A DNA stretch of 64,000 bases from Trema orientale. Its lineage: Eukaryota; Streptophyta; Magnoliopsida; Rosales; Cannabaceae. Location of the stretch: the NCBI GenBank assembly GCA_002914845.1, contig JXTC01000647.1, forward strand, positions 3,903 through 67,902, read 5' to 3'. Position numbers and translations under genes: made by a program. Of this stretch, positions 12,901 through 26,245 are shown one piece after another. The notes under the pieces are model-generated. The model was given only the letters and a program-made list of their open reading frames with translations. It ran no database searches and was not told where the DNA came from. How positions within the stretch are numbered: position 1 is the first letter of the stretch; each line of letters begins with the position of its first letter.

Positions 12901-13816
12901 GCTGACCGTTCCATTCACTATGAGTTTTCCAAAGGTAATTTTGCTAGTATTAGTTTTATTGGGGCAACCTTAGGCTGATGAGGTTCTTTTTGTCATCATA
13001 GTATAAAAAATATAGATGTCCAAAACAAAGTATTTTCTATTAATGATTGTACCCTGAACATTCGTGTTACGGTATTTTATATCGAAGTATTTACTGTTTA
13101 GTTTGTTTTAATTTTCCAACTATGTGTGCCTGTGGATTCCTTTTGCATACTTTTTCCATCTTTTCTCATGCCATCTACATAATACGACAAATAGTTGACC
13201 TGATGAAGAGTGTTTCATTGAAGCCAACATGATGACTTCACTTCCAATTTGACAATGCAGGCCATATTTTGTTACTGGATTACATCCAACTTGTTCTCTC
13301 TTGTTTATGGTCTTGGTAAGTCCTTTTTACTCCAAATTTTTTAGCAATGAGACTGTTTTATTTCACCATAATATTTATTCTGTAATCGGGGTTGGGAAGG
13401 GGAGCTTTTCGGTGATTTGCAGTACACATTACTCGAACTGCGAAAGGCTTTGATTTCAATATTTAAATTCAATGACAATCTTCACCAGATATTGACAACT
13501 TTGACATTTAATATTCCCCTTACGTATCTTGGTTTTGTTTGTGGAGACTCTTGCAGCAATCAAAAACCCTGGGGTAAAAAGGTTCCTGGGTATTCCTGAA
13601 ATACCAGTTACCCAGCCAAGTACTGGTCAGCAATCCAACCAGCCTACCTTTGCATCATTGTTTTCGACATTGAAACAATCTGCGGCAGTGACACAGGAAC
13701 CTGCTGAATCATCAAAGCTTGCCGACAGAAGAATTTCATCGTCCTCGGTTATCAGTCAGAGGCTTAGAAGTTTAGAGAAGCAAGTGAAAGGAAGAAAGAA
13801 GAACAAAAAGAGGTAA
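9928..13816 (+). CDS. OXA1: OXA1-like mitochondrial inner-membrane insertase
   Basis: Predicted YidC/Oxa1/Alb3-family insertase that places mitochondrially made and some imported proteins into the inner membrane. Nine exons by hand: 9928-10409, 10748-10838, 11304-11351, 12129-12178, 12346-12421, 12519-12650, 12827-12934, 13261-13315, 13557-13816; 433 residues. The first ~140 residues are Arg/Ser-rich and suit a mitochondrial presequence. The membrane core follows, with family-typical stretches WWAAIALTTLMIRG, PLKGLFIQGPVFISFF, LYILPILTGLTFLVTV, GLAVLTVPFTMSFPKAIFCY and SNLFSLVYGL. The strongly basic C-terminal tail (KQVKGRKKNKKR) fits Oxa1's ribosome-binding extension and argues against plastid Alb3. 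Every junction keeps frame. The last codon overlaps AGGTAAGG, which also looks like a splice donor, so an extra 3' exon cannot be excluded, though the stop gives a family-like C-terminus. Confidence 0.93.
11641..11839. mobile_element. MITE-like foldback element inside OXA1 intron 3
   Basis: About 200 bp with inverted ends. The left arm contains CACTGACATCCCTGCTTTA (about 11671-11690) and CACAGTGACACC. The right arm reads as their inverted complement (TAAAGCAGGGAGTGTCAATG near 11794-11813, and GGTGTCGCTGTG). Arms match imperfectly over at least 45 bp. It lies wholly within the intron, away from both splice sites. Related words (ATTACACTGACACCCT) recur near 16533, suggesting a dispersed family. 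The class is uncertain because no target duplication stands out. Confidence 0.55.
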
Positions 13817-15007
13817 GGAAATCTCCATTTTTGGGTGACAAACTATCAAGATGACTTGTGAGGTTTTGCTGTTTTCACATTTTGGTGTACTATTCTTTAA
13901 ATAGTAACTCGCTCTTAAGCTAGATGAAAAATAGGTCCAAATAAATTAAATTCATACAATTGTAATTCCGATAAACAGATGGAATTTTCTAGGATTCCTT
14001 GAACTTTTGTATTGTTTACTGTATATCTGAACTTCTTTTGCGACTTCAACTTGGTGCTGTTAAACTGATATTTCATATGGCCGTAATTGAAAAGCTTTTG
14101 CTCTTCTATGAGGACTATATTCGCCCATTTATTTGCAAATAGGGCTCTCTGTTATCCCAGTGACATGGACCGGTTTGATTGTTGTTTTTTGTTTATCTCG
14201 TCTTCTGTTGTGGACGATTTGAGTTAAATTAAGGAATCATTTTAGAAAGCGAACTAAACCAGTTTGGTTGGCCTGTCATAAAAGAACCATGGGAAATTGA
14301 CAAAAGTAATAGTAATTTAGACTCAAGTAACTTTTTGAAGAGTATTTTGAACAGTGTTACAGTGTTACCTTGTGACAGATGGTGTGTCAATTGATTAGTC
14401 CTAAAAAAAATTATAATTTTGTAGTCATAAATCACACAATACCGAGACACTGCTAAAAAATACTCTTGAAAAAATCATTTGATTCCAAATTATTACCAGT
14501 CCGGTCCTTTTCCCAAGAATGAAACATTTGGTCATTGATTACACTCAAGTAAAACCTTCAACTAAAAAGCATATTCCCCTTTGAAACTATTGCTTCATTT
14601 AAATGAAGGATTTTTTTATTTTTATTTTTTTGAGGGGAAAAATTGTTTATTTTAAATTCCTTTATTTAGATTTTTAGTTGAATTTGGACTCTTAATTCCT
14701 CCTCTTAGTTGCTTCACTCTAATGTTTCCTCTGAATTCTTTTTAATCTATCAAATTGTTGTCTAATCTATCAAATCTCTGAATTTGTCGTTGTAGTTGTA
14801 ACTTCCTTTAACAAATATCGGCTAAAGTTGTCGTTATTCATCAAAAATTTTAGAATAATGTAACGATATTTTATTAGTTGAACAGAAGAGGGACAGACAA
14901 TTTGAGTCCCTTACAGTACCCATGCCTCCGAGGGGACTGGTGATGGGTGACTGATTAAGAAAGAGAGAAATGGACACGACCAAAACTATGCGAGCTTGCT
15001 ACGACGT
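13817..15007. other. OXA1 3' UTR and downstream spacer
   Basis: Probable 3' UTR for the first few hundred bases. The segments near 13840-13930 and 14250-14300 have diverged partners near 15110-15190 and 15370-15420. No other gene seen. Confidence 0.5.
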
Positions 15008-15450
15008 GAGCCAGTGTTTAGAAGTTTATAGAAGCAAGTAAAGGAAATAAGAAAGGAGGAAAAAAAAAAAGAACACATACCATTTTTGGAAAAACAAACC
15101 AGCATTAAGGTAAGTTGTGAGGTTTTGATGCTTTGCCATTTTAGTGTAATATTCTTTGAATAATGACTCTTTGATTTAAGAGATGAGGGATAATTAAATG
15201 CTATCTAATATGCCATAATGTGAAAATGACATATATCTCAAATTTTGTAGGGGGGGTGATGATTCTGAATTTCTGATCATTAAATGACATCTTATATGCC
15301 ATAGCGTGAGAATTTCTTCTACGATGATTGATGACTATATTCACAGCATGATCAGGAAAACATTTATTAAAACTAACCACACCAGTTTGACATGTCATAA
15401 AAGAACCAGGGTCATTGGTCATGCTCGAGAAAATAAACTGGCTAGAACTT
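15008..15450 (+). pseudogene. decayed duplicate of the OXA1 3' end (last-exon tail plus 3' flank)
   Basis: TTTAGAAGTTTATAGAAGCA (from about 15017) matches the last OXA1 coding exon around 13766 (CTTAGAAGTTTAGAGAAGCA). Similarity continues through the basic tail codons, CCATTTTTGG, TTGTGAGGTTTTG, CATTTTAGTGTAATATTCTTT and on to CATAAAAGAACCAGGGTCATTGG, which matches flank near 14277. The copy lies about 1.1-1.25 kb downstream of the original in the same orientation, with indels that change the offset. Only the C-terminal tail of the coding sequence is represented and it has an in-frame stop (TTATAG) where OXA1 has TTAGAG, so it cannot encode a working protein. It looks like a local tandem duplication. 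Confidence 0.72.
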
Positions 15451-18400
15451 AGTTTGTTGGTCGTATGATCCAAAGATATCGTATACGCTTGGTGTATAAT
15501 GAAGTCTTATTAACGTCTGTGCATCTGTGGTGTTTAGTTCAGAGAATGAGACTGGAATATGAATATAGACTACGAATATAACGAAATTAGAACAACGAAA
15601 TTAAAATTTAAATGAAATGACTAATCAAATATAATACATCTTATTACAGTCATTTCGAAGTTTCTTTCTTTTTTTTCCCCCCCGAACCAAACATAAAATA
15701 GTTTTTCATTGGGATTGTCATTACGTGTAACCGAACGTTACTTAGAATTTGAGCAAATTTTGCAATATAAGTCAATGTTAAAAAAATGCCACTAGTTTAT
15801 TTCCCAAAAAAAAAAAAAAAAGGCCACTATTACACTTTAATTATGGTTGTAATTAGTAACACTCACTTTTTTTTTTTTTTTGAAATAGGCCATTTTTGTT
15901 CATCTACTAATTTAAAAGAAGTACCGTCATTGACAAAATTGAAGTAATTAATAGTTGACCAACTCATATCTAGTTCATTCATCAATTCTTTCATCGAAGG
16001 GGGTACGTGGCACTAGCAAATATATACGTATTGGTCAAGTTTGGCATCTTTTCTTTTTTTGGATAAAATCTTGATGACATTGTAAGGTAACTGTGGGATC
16101 TTGTTTTGATATATGATATTCCTCCTACAGCCAAATTACTGTTCTGAACTATTAAATGATTGCTCATAGGATTTGACATCACACATTTACACCTGCATTT
16201 GACATTTTCTATGCCATGCTTGTTCTTCCGTTGAAGTCTTGCTCAACTTCTTTATTTTTATTCTTTTTTCTTTTGATTAATGGGATAAATGGAGGACCAG
16301 TTTTAGTCTTTATTTCTCTACTTGATTAATTTGAATTGAAGTTACAATTCAATAATTAGACTAAAATCTCGAGAAGGTTTTTATTCTATCTTCTTCTTCA
16401 AGTGGCAGCAATTGACTTAATAAGATGAGTCTTGCGGTCATGACTATACTATGACAGACTAATTTATAGAAAATTACACTGAGGGTATTCTAATATGTTA
16501 AAATTAAACTCACTTCTTGGACAATAAATTATTACACTGACACCCTTTGGTTTAAAATGTTAGTTGAGAGGACGTTCAAGAATTTTCACCATTAGCTGAT
16601 TCTATGTTATTGTTTAAAACTAAACAATTAATTATTGTTTTAAAAGAAATAGATTATAATTTAATGAAAATTTAATGATCAAAATTGAAATTTTGGTAAA
16701 ATTTGATTGCGGAGAGGATGTTTATATATATATATATTGGCAACCCATATGTATATATTTATTTATTTTAAGGACATTTAGAATATTTTTAGTCGAGAAG
16801 TTTCAATATATTCCTTTGAAATAAATTGGAGAAAGTTAGTGTAATGTTTTGTAAAAGTAATCTTATTACACCGTTATGTGATAAGTTTGGTGCTTGTACG
16901 ACAGCATTACCAACGAAGATCTCTAGTGGTTTTTCTTGTAAGATATATGGGTTATAACTTTTGTATTCTCTAAGGAAAATATTTCTGCTAATTAATAAAT
17001 GTCTTTAAGGGAGATTGGCAGTTGATAGTTGGCCAATATCAGCCAAACTGGAACAGTCAATGAAAACTTAAAAGGAAAAATAAGGCCAATCCATAAATGA
17101 TGGGGAAAAGGGGTCTATACTAAAAGACATCAGCAGTAGTAAAGGGTTGTTGTACTTGTGTATGTTCTTAGCTTAGATCACCAAATTCACCAAACCAAAC
17201 CATACTGCACAAACTCCCAACTCACGTTAGGTCATAGGCCTTGGGCCATGTTTTGATAATTAAGATTTAAAGGTTATTGCAACTTTTATTTATAGTCACC
17301 TCGCAATCATTAGAAGGTCAATGATTTTACATTGACAAATATTTTTTAGATCAATAAATATTATTTTGTTTTTTCATAAAGGGTATCTCAAGATTTTAAC
17401 ATTAAAAGTTAATTTACTTACTAAATAATCAAATTAAGCTTTGTGACGGCATTTAAAGTGATCTTATGAACATAACAAAAAGCATAAAAACATAAGGAAT
17501 GAGTTTCTTGTAAAATGTATTTGTGGTGTACCAGACTAGTAAAGGTCTTATATATCTAAATTTATGTGCTTTGCACGCCTCTATTAATTTGTTATGATAA
17601 ATTAATACTATAACCTTGGGAATATTTAGCACAACCTACTAATAGAAAGAGATATGAGGCTTATCACAAAATTGATATGTGTCTCACACTTCTATGTATT
17701 AGTATTGCTTTAATTTATTTGATGATCAAAATTTAATTGCTATTCCAAATAACTACATCTATCTTGTATCTATCTTGTAAAGTTTTAGCATGTAAAACTT
17801 CAATTGACGCTAATTGACCGAATACTAAGTAGTTTTTTTTTTTTTTTTTTTTTTCAAAGACTTATTCGTTACCAAATTACTAACTTCAATGATAGATCTG
17901 TGTTTTTTTTTTTTTTTTTTTTTTTTCCATCAATAAGATAAAAAGTAGAGAGTCTACTATTTTGAAACATATTCAATCTCGTGTTTGAACTTGAAGTGTA
18001 ATGTTAAAAAGCTAGGTCAGAAGTAACGAGTCAATTACTCAGAAAAAAAAATAGTAATGAATTTTTTAATATGATTAAAATAGGGTAAAATACTCCTAAC
18101 ACTGATTATTCCCCATCATTTCCAACTGCTTAGTTAACATAACTGTATGTTTCTGCAACTATTTCTTTTCAAATAAAAAAATCACTTTTCCAAACTACTT
18201 CACACTTTAACAATTATTACAAAGAATACACTATAAGTATGGAGCAGAGAAACAATAATATTTTCACGTTCAAATATTATCTCTTAAAAAAAAAAATTAC
18301 ATTTATTGGCTAGTGATAGTAATTTGTACTATATGCATAGAGTAAATGCGACACTTATTGTTAATTTGTTCAAGAGATCGTAATACTTGATTAAGTTAAA

Positions 18401-20676
18401 AAGGTACCCAAATTAGAAAGTTACAAGAAAATAATGGGTTTATATAGAAATATGTGTGTTATGAAGATAATCGTGGAATAAGCGTATGCTTCTAGTATAC
18501 ATTCTTGCACAAAGCTCCAGTGAGCCCACTTTTGTTTTGTGGAGATATATGACCCTTTCATTTTGTCCATATCCGAATAATCTAACGGAAGCGTCTATTA
18601 ATCAACAAACATGAGTTTGGCTATTTATTATTCGACATTTTCAAACGATTTATACTTTTTGAGTGTTTCTCGAAAGTTGACAAATAGTTCAACAATTGAA
18701 TTTTGTTAGTTTGCTATGACCTTGAGGTAATTTGTCATAAAATATAGAACCTGTCAATAAACTTCAATTGACTGAGAGCAAATATTCTAAAGGATATATC
18801 TATTAATCAATAAATAAGAATTTAAATTTTAATATAATTTGTCAATCTCTTTTTTCCTTTTAACACACAATTTACACACAAAAAAAGTACACTAAAATGA
18901 TATAACAACATTTTTAACCGGACAATTTAACTAATATGGTCACAAGTGTGGTTGAAATTATGTCAAATTATTTTGTGTAAATTTTTTATATAAATTATTA
19001 TTGTCATTGATATTATTCATTTGCATTTCCGCCAGAGTGATCAACAAGTTTATCAACGTTTTCCATATCACATTGTATCGTGAAACTTGGAGAAAAAAAG
19101 TCAGCGATTCTTATGATCACATTAATCCTTTCAAGAAACGAATTTTAATAAAGTATTGACTTTTTAATAGAGTATCATCAAAAGGTGATCTCATGGGAGA
19201 TATGTTATTAAATATAATTCTGAGAGATAACGATGGATATTCTTTTAAAGTATTTGTTTTGGCACCCGACTACACGTACTATTGAATACTGATCAATGTT
19301 TAATTATTAAATAAACGCTTCTGTTGTAGAAGAGTGTTAATTTTGTTGGTCAAGATTTTTCGGATCATTATACGATAATCATGTTTATGGACACATTCTC
19401 CAATATTACTCTTTTGAGTTTTGATGCCGTTTGATTCGGCCTTTGAGCCTTACGGTAACATTGTTATTTTTGAACTCAAATCATTCATTTGTCAAATAAA
19501 TTGATGTCAAATATTGTCTGACTAATCCCCCACACACACAAAATCGTCTGACTAATTCAAATGAAGTCATTTTTAAATTTTAAATAAATACAAGAAAATT
19601 TATAAAACTAACTAATTTTATATGATAGTATGATTACACAGATTATACATCATTGTGGCACCATAATTGTACAAAACATTTAAATTGGTTACTGTTTATA
19701 TTTCAGCATTTGTTTTGACTTTGTTCGAGATTAGATTAGGACAAAAAAAGATAATTATCGATTAGAAGTTATATGCTGATTAGCCAGGCTTAACTCCTTT
19801 CATCTTGAATAAATCCATTTGGAATTGAAAAAGACAGAAAACTATTTCCGTTATAAGAATGGAAATTGTTGGTGACCCTCCAAAATATCGTGATCATAAA
19901 TAAATAAAAGTCAGACTGCTATAGAATAAAAAAAAATGAAAAATAGGATTATTAATGAACTTTTATTAAGAAAGACATACATATTTGATTTTTTTTTTTC
20001 CATAAAAAAGGGACGCCCATAATCAGAATTAGTAATAAAATTATTCTTTTCATTTCTTAAAAAGAATAATATGTTCTTCCTTCTTCTTTTTTTCTTTAAA
20101 AAAAAAAAGAAAAATGACAATTTTTATTGCTAGAAATTTCAAGGAAAGTTCTCAAAATGACCATAAAAGAAGCTTTATGTTAACTTTATGCAGAAAATAA
20201 CAACACGTTTAGTATGAGATTCTAATCCTGTACCAAACGTCCCATAAATATTTTGATACAATTCATTTGACATTTTCATTAAGACTAGTTTGCTAATGAT
20301 GAGGGGTTTGTTATAAGGGCAAAACGGGGAGTATTGACAATTTCTTCATTTTTGCCTTTTCACCCTTTTCCCCCCTTTAACTCACGAATTTTTTAAACAT
20401 AAAAGACCCAAAAGTTTGATTCAGTTTCAATCAAATGTTTAATTATTTTCAAACTTTTGTTTTGATAACCCATAAAAGCATGATCAATATCCAAATGTTT
20501 GTATTGCATGTTTTTAAACCCCCAAACTCATTGTTTTGATAACCCATAAAGGATGATCAATATCCAGAGGTGTGTAATGCGTAGTGTTACTTTTGGGTTA
20601 AAAGAACAAGCGTATACGGTGTATCTTATACTTTAGATATAGAGTAGGCATAACTTCCAAATATGTTTTAGGGAGT
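15451..20676. other. gene-free AT-rich stretch
   Basis: No supported gene. It contains poly-A/T tracts (two poly-T runs between 17830 and 17930), a possible MITE remnant with ATTACACTGA words at 16475-16545, and a small direct repeat in which TGTTTTGATAACCCATAAA at about 20459 recurs at about 20532 (period about 73 bp). ORFs are short and low-complexity. Confidence 0.55.
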
Positions 20677-20685
20677 GTTTGGATA

Positions 20686-21045
20686 GGGATAATATCATTT
20701 TTATACCCTGTATTTTGACACTTTGTTCAGTTTATACCTTCTGTTTTAGTTATTATCAATATTGACCCTTAGATTTAATATTTGTTACAAATTTATACCC
20801 TGACATTAATTTAGAGCAGTTAATTTACCAAGATAATTTAATAAACTCATTTTCAGATCAGTTTTTATATAGTTTATTTTCAATTTTTTAAACAGTAACT
20901 TGGTAAATTAACTGCTCTAAATTGGTGTCAGGGTATAAATTTGTAACAGATTTCAAATCTAAAGGTCAATATTGATAATAACTAAAATACAATGTATAAT
21001 TTGAGCAAAGTGTCAAAATACAGGGTATAAAAGTGATAATATCCC
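20686..21045. mobile_element. Mutator-like (MULE) foldback MITE with perfect 9-bp target duplication
   Basis: A 360-bp element with long terminal inverted repeats of about 150-165 bp. The left end begins GGGATAATATCATTTTTATA, and the right end, inverted, begins GGGATATTATCACTTTTATA. The match continues through ATACCCTGTATTTTGACACT, AGTTATTATCAATATTGACC and GAGCAGTTAATTTACCAAG, with only a short unpaired centre. The same 9 bases, GTTTGGATA, lie immediately outside both ends (20677-20685 and 21046-21054). A 9-bp duplication with long inverted repeats is diagnostic of Mutator-type transposition. There is no coding capacity, so it needs a transposase from elsewhere. Confidence 0.88.
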
Positions 21046-21054
21046 GTTTGGATA

Positions 21055-23818
21055 AAATCTTATAAGAATTCTTTTTATTTTGAAGAAATTTCTAATAAAT
21101 CATGGATCCACTAATTTTTATTAAAAAAAGATCCTCAGAATTTTTACATTATTATTTATTGAATTGTAATTTTAAGAGTTTGTGACGCTAAAGGTCATTC
21201 AATTATTTAAATAATTACCATTTAGTTTTTGAGCTGAATAAATATCCAAAATAATCCATGAATTAACTAATTGGTGACAATAACATCATTTGTGTCGAAA
21301 ATTGTATATGTTAATTCGGCATGTGACGTGCAGTTAAAAACTCATTTTTTTAAAGATTTACAGGCAAGTTTTTAGGAATTGACACTGCCTTTTATTTCTG
21401 TATAAAAATCTTTAATTTTAACCAAAATAGATGCTATTGTCATTAATTGATTAATTCAATGACTTTTTTTAACATTTAATTAGTTGAAAAACTTCTAGTG
21501 CCATAAATCCTAATTTTATTGTGACTACTATTTTTTATTTAAAAAAAAAATCAGTGTCTAAACTACACTTTGAAGCATGACCAGCACCGGTGCTGTTGCA
21601 ACGGCTATCAACGGCAACAAGTGGCGTCATCGGATGAAAACTTCTGCTTTATATCGAACTGTATTAGAATTTAAACAAGCAAATAAAATGTGTCTAATAC
21701 TACGTTTTTAAGTTAATAAGCATTTAATATTTCTAACCCTGAAAATATTTGAATCTATTCCTCGTTGGAAATACATATACGTATCTAATAACTTATTTTG
21801 AGAGTAATTACTAAGTAATTTTGCTTTAAATCTTAGCAGAAATATGCTTAAGATAATACTATCCGTAAAAGCTGCTTATGCATATGCTTATAATTTCTTA
21901 AGAATCAATTAGCTTAATGGATTTGAAAGTAATTTTATGTTGGAGAACACTTGATAATGTGAATTTTATTACCTCAAATTAAATCATACCAAAATTGTAT
22001 TGAAAAAACCAATAGAAAACTATTTGTGGCATTCTATATTGAAAAATTACTCTACGTGTTAGTGTTCTAAACTGACCACCAGTCAAATGAATGACATAAT
22101 TAAGATTTAGGAGGTCTCTCCTCTCTTTTTTGAACATGTGCCTATGGTTTCCTTTGAAGAAAGTTACCTCAGGATTTATGAATCGACGAAAAGCAATGCA
22201 AATCACAAAAAGAAATATTGAAAATTAAAAAGTCGTAAAATTTTCATCAAATTTAAAACTATCGAATAAAAAAAGAAAAAAAAAGTTTTGAAACTGTCAA
22301 ACTGTCATCATTTCTCCAAAAGAAAAAAAAAATCGTCAAATTTAAAATGTGGCATGAGAAAAAAACACATAATCTACATTTACTTCTCTATCGTGGTGTT
22401 GGGTAGAGAGGAAAATGGAGAGAAAAGAAAAAATTAAGGAAGGAAAAATAAAAGAAAAGTGAGAATTATCTTGCATGTTAAAAAGAATAAAATAGGATGA
22501 AAAAGAAAATAGAGGACAAAGTTTTAAAGATATGGCCCACTATATTTATTATCTCCAAATTGGAGTGAAAAATGGGAAGAAAAATTTTAATACTTAGAAT
22601 TAAAGCAAAATTACTAATTTGTTTCTAAATAAATTAATATATTTAAAATAACTAAATTGTATTTTAACCAAGTACTAATTTTCTTTCTATTCTTTTTCCT
22701 ATACTTTTCCTTAGAGAGCTATATTTGCACCACATACTAAAATAAAAGCACCTTTTCAATTTTTCAAAAGACAAAAAAGTCCTAAAATATCTTAGAACTA
22801 ACAAAGGGCAATGAAAAACATTTATTTGCCCACCCCTTCTTCCTTCAAAGTCTCAGCCCATATTTTGTATATATCCTCCAGATATATACTGAAAAGCAAA
22901 AATTCAATACATGATTTTTTTTTTTAAATTTGCTGCAAATATTTTTAACTTTATTTAAAATAAATAATCAATTAATTTTAATATAAGCAAATGCAATAAT
23001 ATCGCGGAATAATTGTTTTGTTGATGGCCTTATTTCATGAAATCTCATCTTAAATAAATATGTTTTTTATAATTTTCTCATTTTTTGTTGTTTTTTTTTT
23101 TTTTGTTATTCTTTCATTCTTTTTCTCATGCGTTATGTAATTCAGGATTCTCATTTCGAACCTCTTAATAGTGTAAATAAATTCATTTGAAATAAAAAAA
23201 GGAGAGAAAGATTACAAAGCTACTAAGCTTTAATATGGAAGGAACTAAACATCAATAATAAGAAAGGAATTAAAAAATTGAGGAGAAAGAAGATAACATG
23301 AAATGGTGTGAGACATGGAGAAGAGATAAATATGAGATGGAGAGGACATAAGTGAGAGGATACTGCAAAATAAGGTATTGAAATTGCTATAATTAGAATG
23401 GGGTGTATAAGATTGAAGATTATCCTATTTAATCATTTTACTAATTTAAAGGGTGTAAATATAATCCCTTTTTCTCACTTCCACTTGACCTCTTATTTTT
23501 ACCAATATACCCTTTTGAAGTTTTATATACACATATTTAGAAAATAGTTTAATTTCAAACTAAATTAAAAGGGACAATTCCAAAACCACACCTTTATTAT
23601 GCTTAAATACTACGTTAGACTATCTATTCTTATAAAATCAAAAAAATAGCTCCTCTATTATCTAAAACAATAAAAAAAAAGTAACCCTCCATTCATTTTT
23701 TGGTAAAATTTTGACAATTTTTTTAAATGATAATAAAACCCTTAAGATATTCATGTCCAAACAACTCTTAAAAAAAGAGAATATCCTTAAAAAAATATTG
23801 TCAAACAAACACAATAGT
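21055..23818. other. gene-free AT-rich stretch
   Basis: No supported gene or clear element. It holds A- and T-rich runs and purine-rich patches around 22400-22560 and 23200-23350. Confidence 0.55.
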
Positions 23819-23823
23819 ATCAA

Positions 23824-25856
23824 TGTCACGACCTAAACTCCGGGCCAGTGGCAGAAGAGGAATTTCACAAGTGGAAATTCATAATTTATTTTGAAAAATT
23901 TTTGAAACTGCAATTCTTTAGAAAAATGACAACTAGTGTAAATAAAAACGACAGCTTCTGAAAAAAATAATAAAAATAGTTCAAATTGTAAATTCCCACA
24001 GTTTGTGATCACCACTAGACATAGACTGTTAATAATAGTAATAAAACATAAACATGCATCACCATTGTCATCACAAGTAGGCATAATGGATAATACAGGC
24101 TAAATCCAATATATGAGCCTTAAATGTTATTACAAATCCAAAGTGAGTTATCAAGTATTTACCAACTACTAAACTAGAATAATCTTCCAGTCCTAGTCAC
24201 TCCACTCCGGAGTTGCTCAAATCACACTGTACACCACCTGAGAAGGGAAAGATAAGGGGGTGAGCATTTACATGCTCAGTAGGAATTCAATTACCTTTTT
24301 AGTATGAATGCAACTTTTGAAACCTGCATGGTTAGTACCTTTCAAAAATTCAGTTATAAACAAGTTTGCAAATGATTAAGAGTAATCACATATTCAAATT
24401 CAAAATCAAAACCAAAGTCACCATCATATTCGTAATCATGTTCATAATCATGTTGTACATATCATAAATCAATCAAGTACAAGTATATCTATGAGCTCCC
24501 ATCCTCTCATCACGGCCCTGTAATACCTCTTGAATAGAGGTACCCAGCATCCTGACACTACCCGGAGGTGTGTCAGCAAAACCTGCGCAGGGGCTTAGGT
24601 CTCTCACCTAGCGCTGCAGTAACTCGCCAGCGATCTAAATACCATGATGCTAAAATGGAACTCAAGTATGTGATCCTATGGTAGGTACAACATATCATAA
24701 AGTGTGTAGTAACCATGCATCAAGTATATCAAGAAATTATGCTTTAAAACTCATTTGGTATTATTCTGGGATTTACAGAAAATTGGGCAGCATAACGGCT
24801 GTATTTTCCCAAAATCAAATTTTTAAACCTGTATAAAAATCATACAAACCAATCCCAGAACAATCCAATATATTTCAACAGTTCAAAAGTCCATCAAATA
24901 TCCATTCAAATCATTAAAATCCTTGGAAATCGATAGTTTCAAAAAATAAGTCATAATGCATAATTTAAGACAAAATAAGTTAAAAACTTGGTAATTGAAC
25001 TCCTACCTCACCGGAATAGCGATTCTACGCTATTGAGTCCTCAAGGTATCGTTGACGATCGCCCGGAGGGTCGGGAACCAATTCCGAGCCCTCGATCGTC
25101 CTCTTGCGAAAAGTCAACTTATCACCGGAATTTCAATTCTATGAACGGACCTTTTCGTTGGATTCCTAGCACCCAAAATAGCTAGGTTAGGCATATAACT
25201 TGTCAAATTCGGGTCCGGGTCTACACCGGACTGGTGGCACGCAAATCGAGACAAAATCTCGACCGTCCGATCGCGATTTTTGTGCCGATTACCAGACAAC
25301 ACAATATATATATATATATCAAACTTCTCCATTTTCCGAGTACATTCCAAATATGAGGTCGAAAATACAATCTAAAGGCCGGATTGACAGATTTAAATAT
25401 AAAACTAAAAATAACTCAAAATTAACAAAAATGGCAAATTTTGATCCGGACAGTATGGGGTCGAGATATATATACCATGTCGAAGATCGTGAGGAGACGA
25501 GTTAAACGAGACCGGTTTCATGGCGAAAGGACGCCGAAATATTCGCCAGCGGCCAAAAATCCGAAAATGGGTCAAACGGCTTCTCCTCCTTCTCCGACCA
25601 CGGTGGCTGCTCCGGCGGCTCCGCAACCGGTCAGCGTCGACTCGTGGCGGCTTGGGCGAGCTCCGCCTGCTTCCTGGTGGCCGGACGACAACCGAGCGGC
25701 GGTGAGGCGGCTTCCGTTTTCTTTCGGCCGTGGGTGAGAAACAGAGAGAGAGTGACTGGAGGGAGAGAGAAGAAACTTATATATATATATGATCTTTTTT
25801 TTTAAAAAAAACTGGTCAAAAGACCATTTTGCCCTTCTTAAAACTGAGTTTTTACA
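23824..25856. mobile_element. solo LTR of an LTR retrotransposon (probably Ty3/gypsy-like)
   Basis: The unit starts TGTCACGACCTAAACTCCGG and ends TGAGTTTTTACA, so it has the TG...CA termini of a long terminal repeat. The 5 bases ATCAA flank both sides (23819-23823 and 25857-25861), a perfect 5-bp target duplication as made by retrotransposon integrase. At about 2.03 kb it is a long LTR. No second copy, internal coding region or primer-binding site is present, so this is a solo LTR left by recombination between the two ends of a full element. The GC-rich part near 25470-25740 probably lies near the old transcript start. The intact duplication suggests moderate or recent age. The Ty3 assignment is an inference from length and the TGTCACGACC start. 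Confidence 0.82.
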
Positions 25857-25937
25857 ATCAACATTTTTTATAATCTTAAACAAAAAAAAAAAAGAAAAAA
25901 AATGCGATTTTTTTTAAATAATTAGATAATATGGAGT

Positions 25938-26245
25938 GTTTAGTAACAAGTTTTTGAATCTTTGTCCTATTTTAGATACTTTACTTTGAAAGTTTGACCA
26001 AAAAAGTAAATAAGGAATACTTTTTTTTTTTTCCTTATTTTGAAAAGTAGATGGGATACTTTTGGGTTTTCTAGTAACAAATTTAGTTTTTGAATCTTAA
26101 ACAAAAGTGTCTAAGATACTTTACGTTGAAACGAGCAAAAAAAAAAAAAAAACTTTACGTTGAAAGTTTGACCAAAAAAATAATTAAGGTATTTTTTTTT
26201 TCTTATTTTGAAAAGTAGAGGGGATATTTTTGGTTTTTCTAGGGA
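25938..26245. repeat. imperfect tandem duplication, about 130-170 bp unit
   Basis: TAGTAACAA...TTTTTGAATCTT, ACTTTGAAAGTTTGACCAAA and TTTTGAAAAGTAGATGGGAT occur in order, and each returns once about 130-170 bp later with indels in the poly-A/T tracts. It begins about 80 bp right of the solo LTR. Confidence 0.65.

Noticed and set aside
25200-25883. Several overlapping frames on both strands near 25.2-25.9 kb
   Set aside because: They lie inside the solo LTR, where GC-rich non-coding DNA opens several frames at once.
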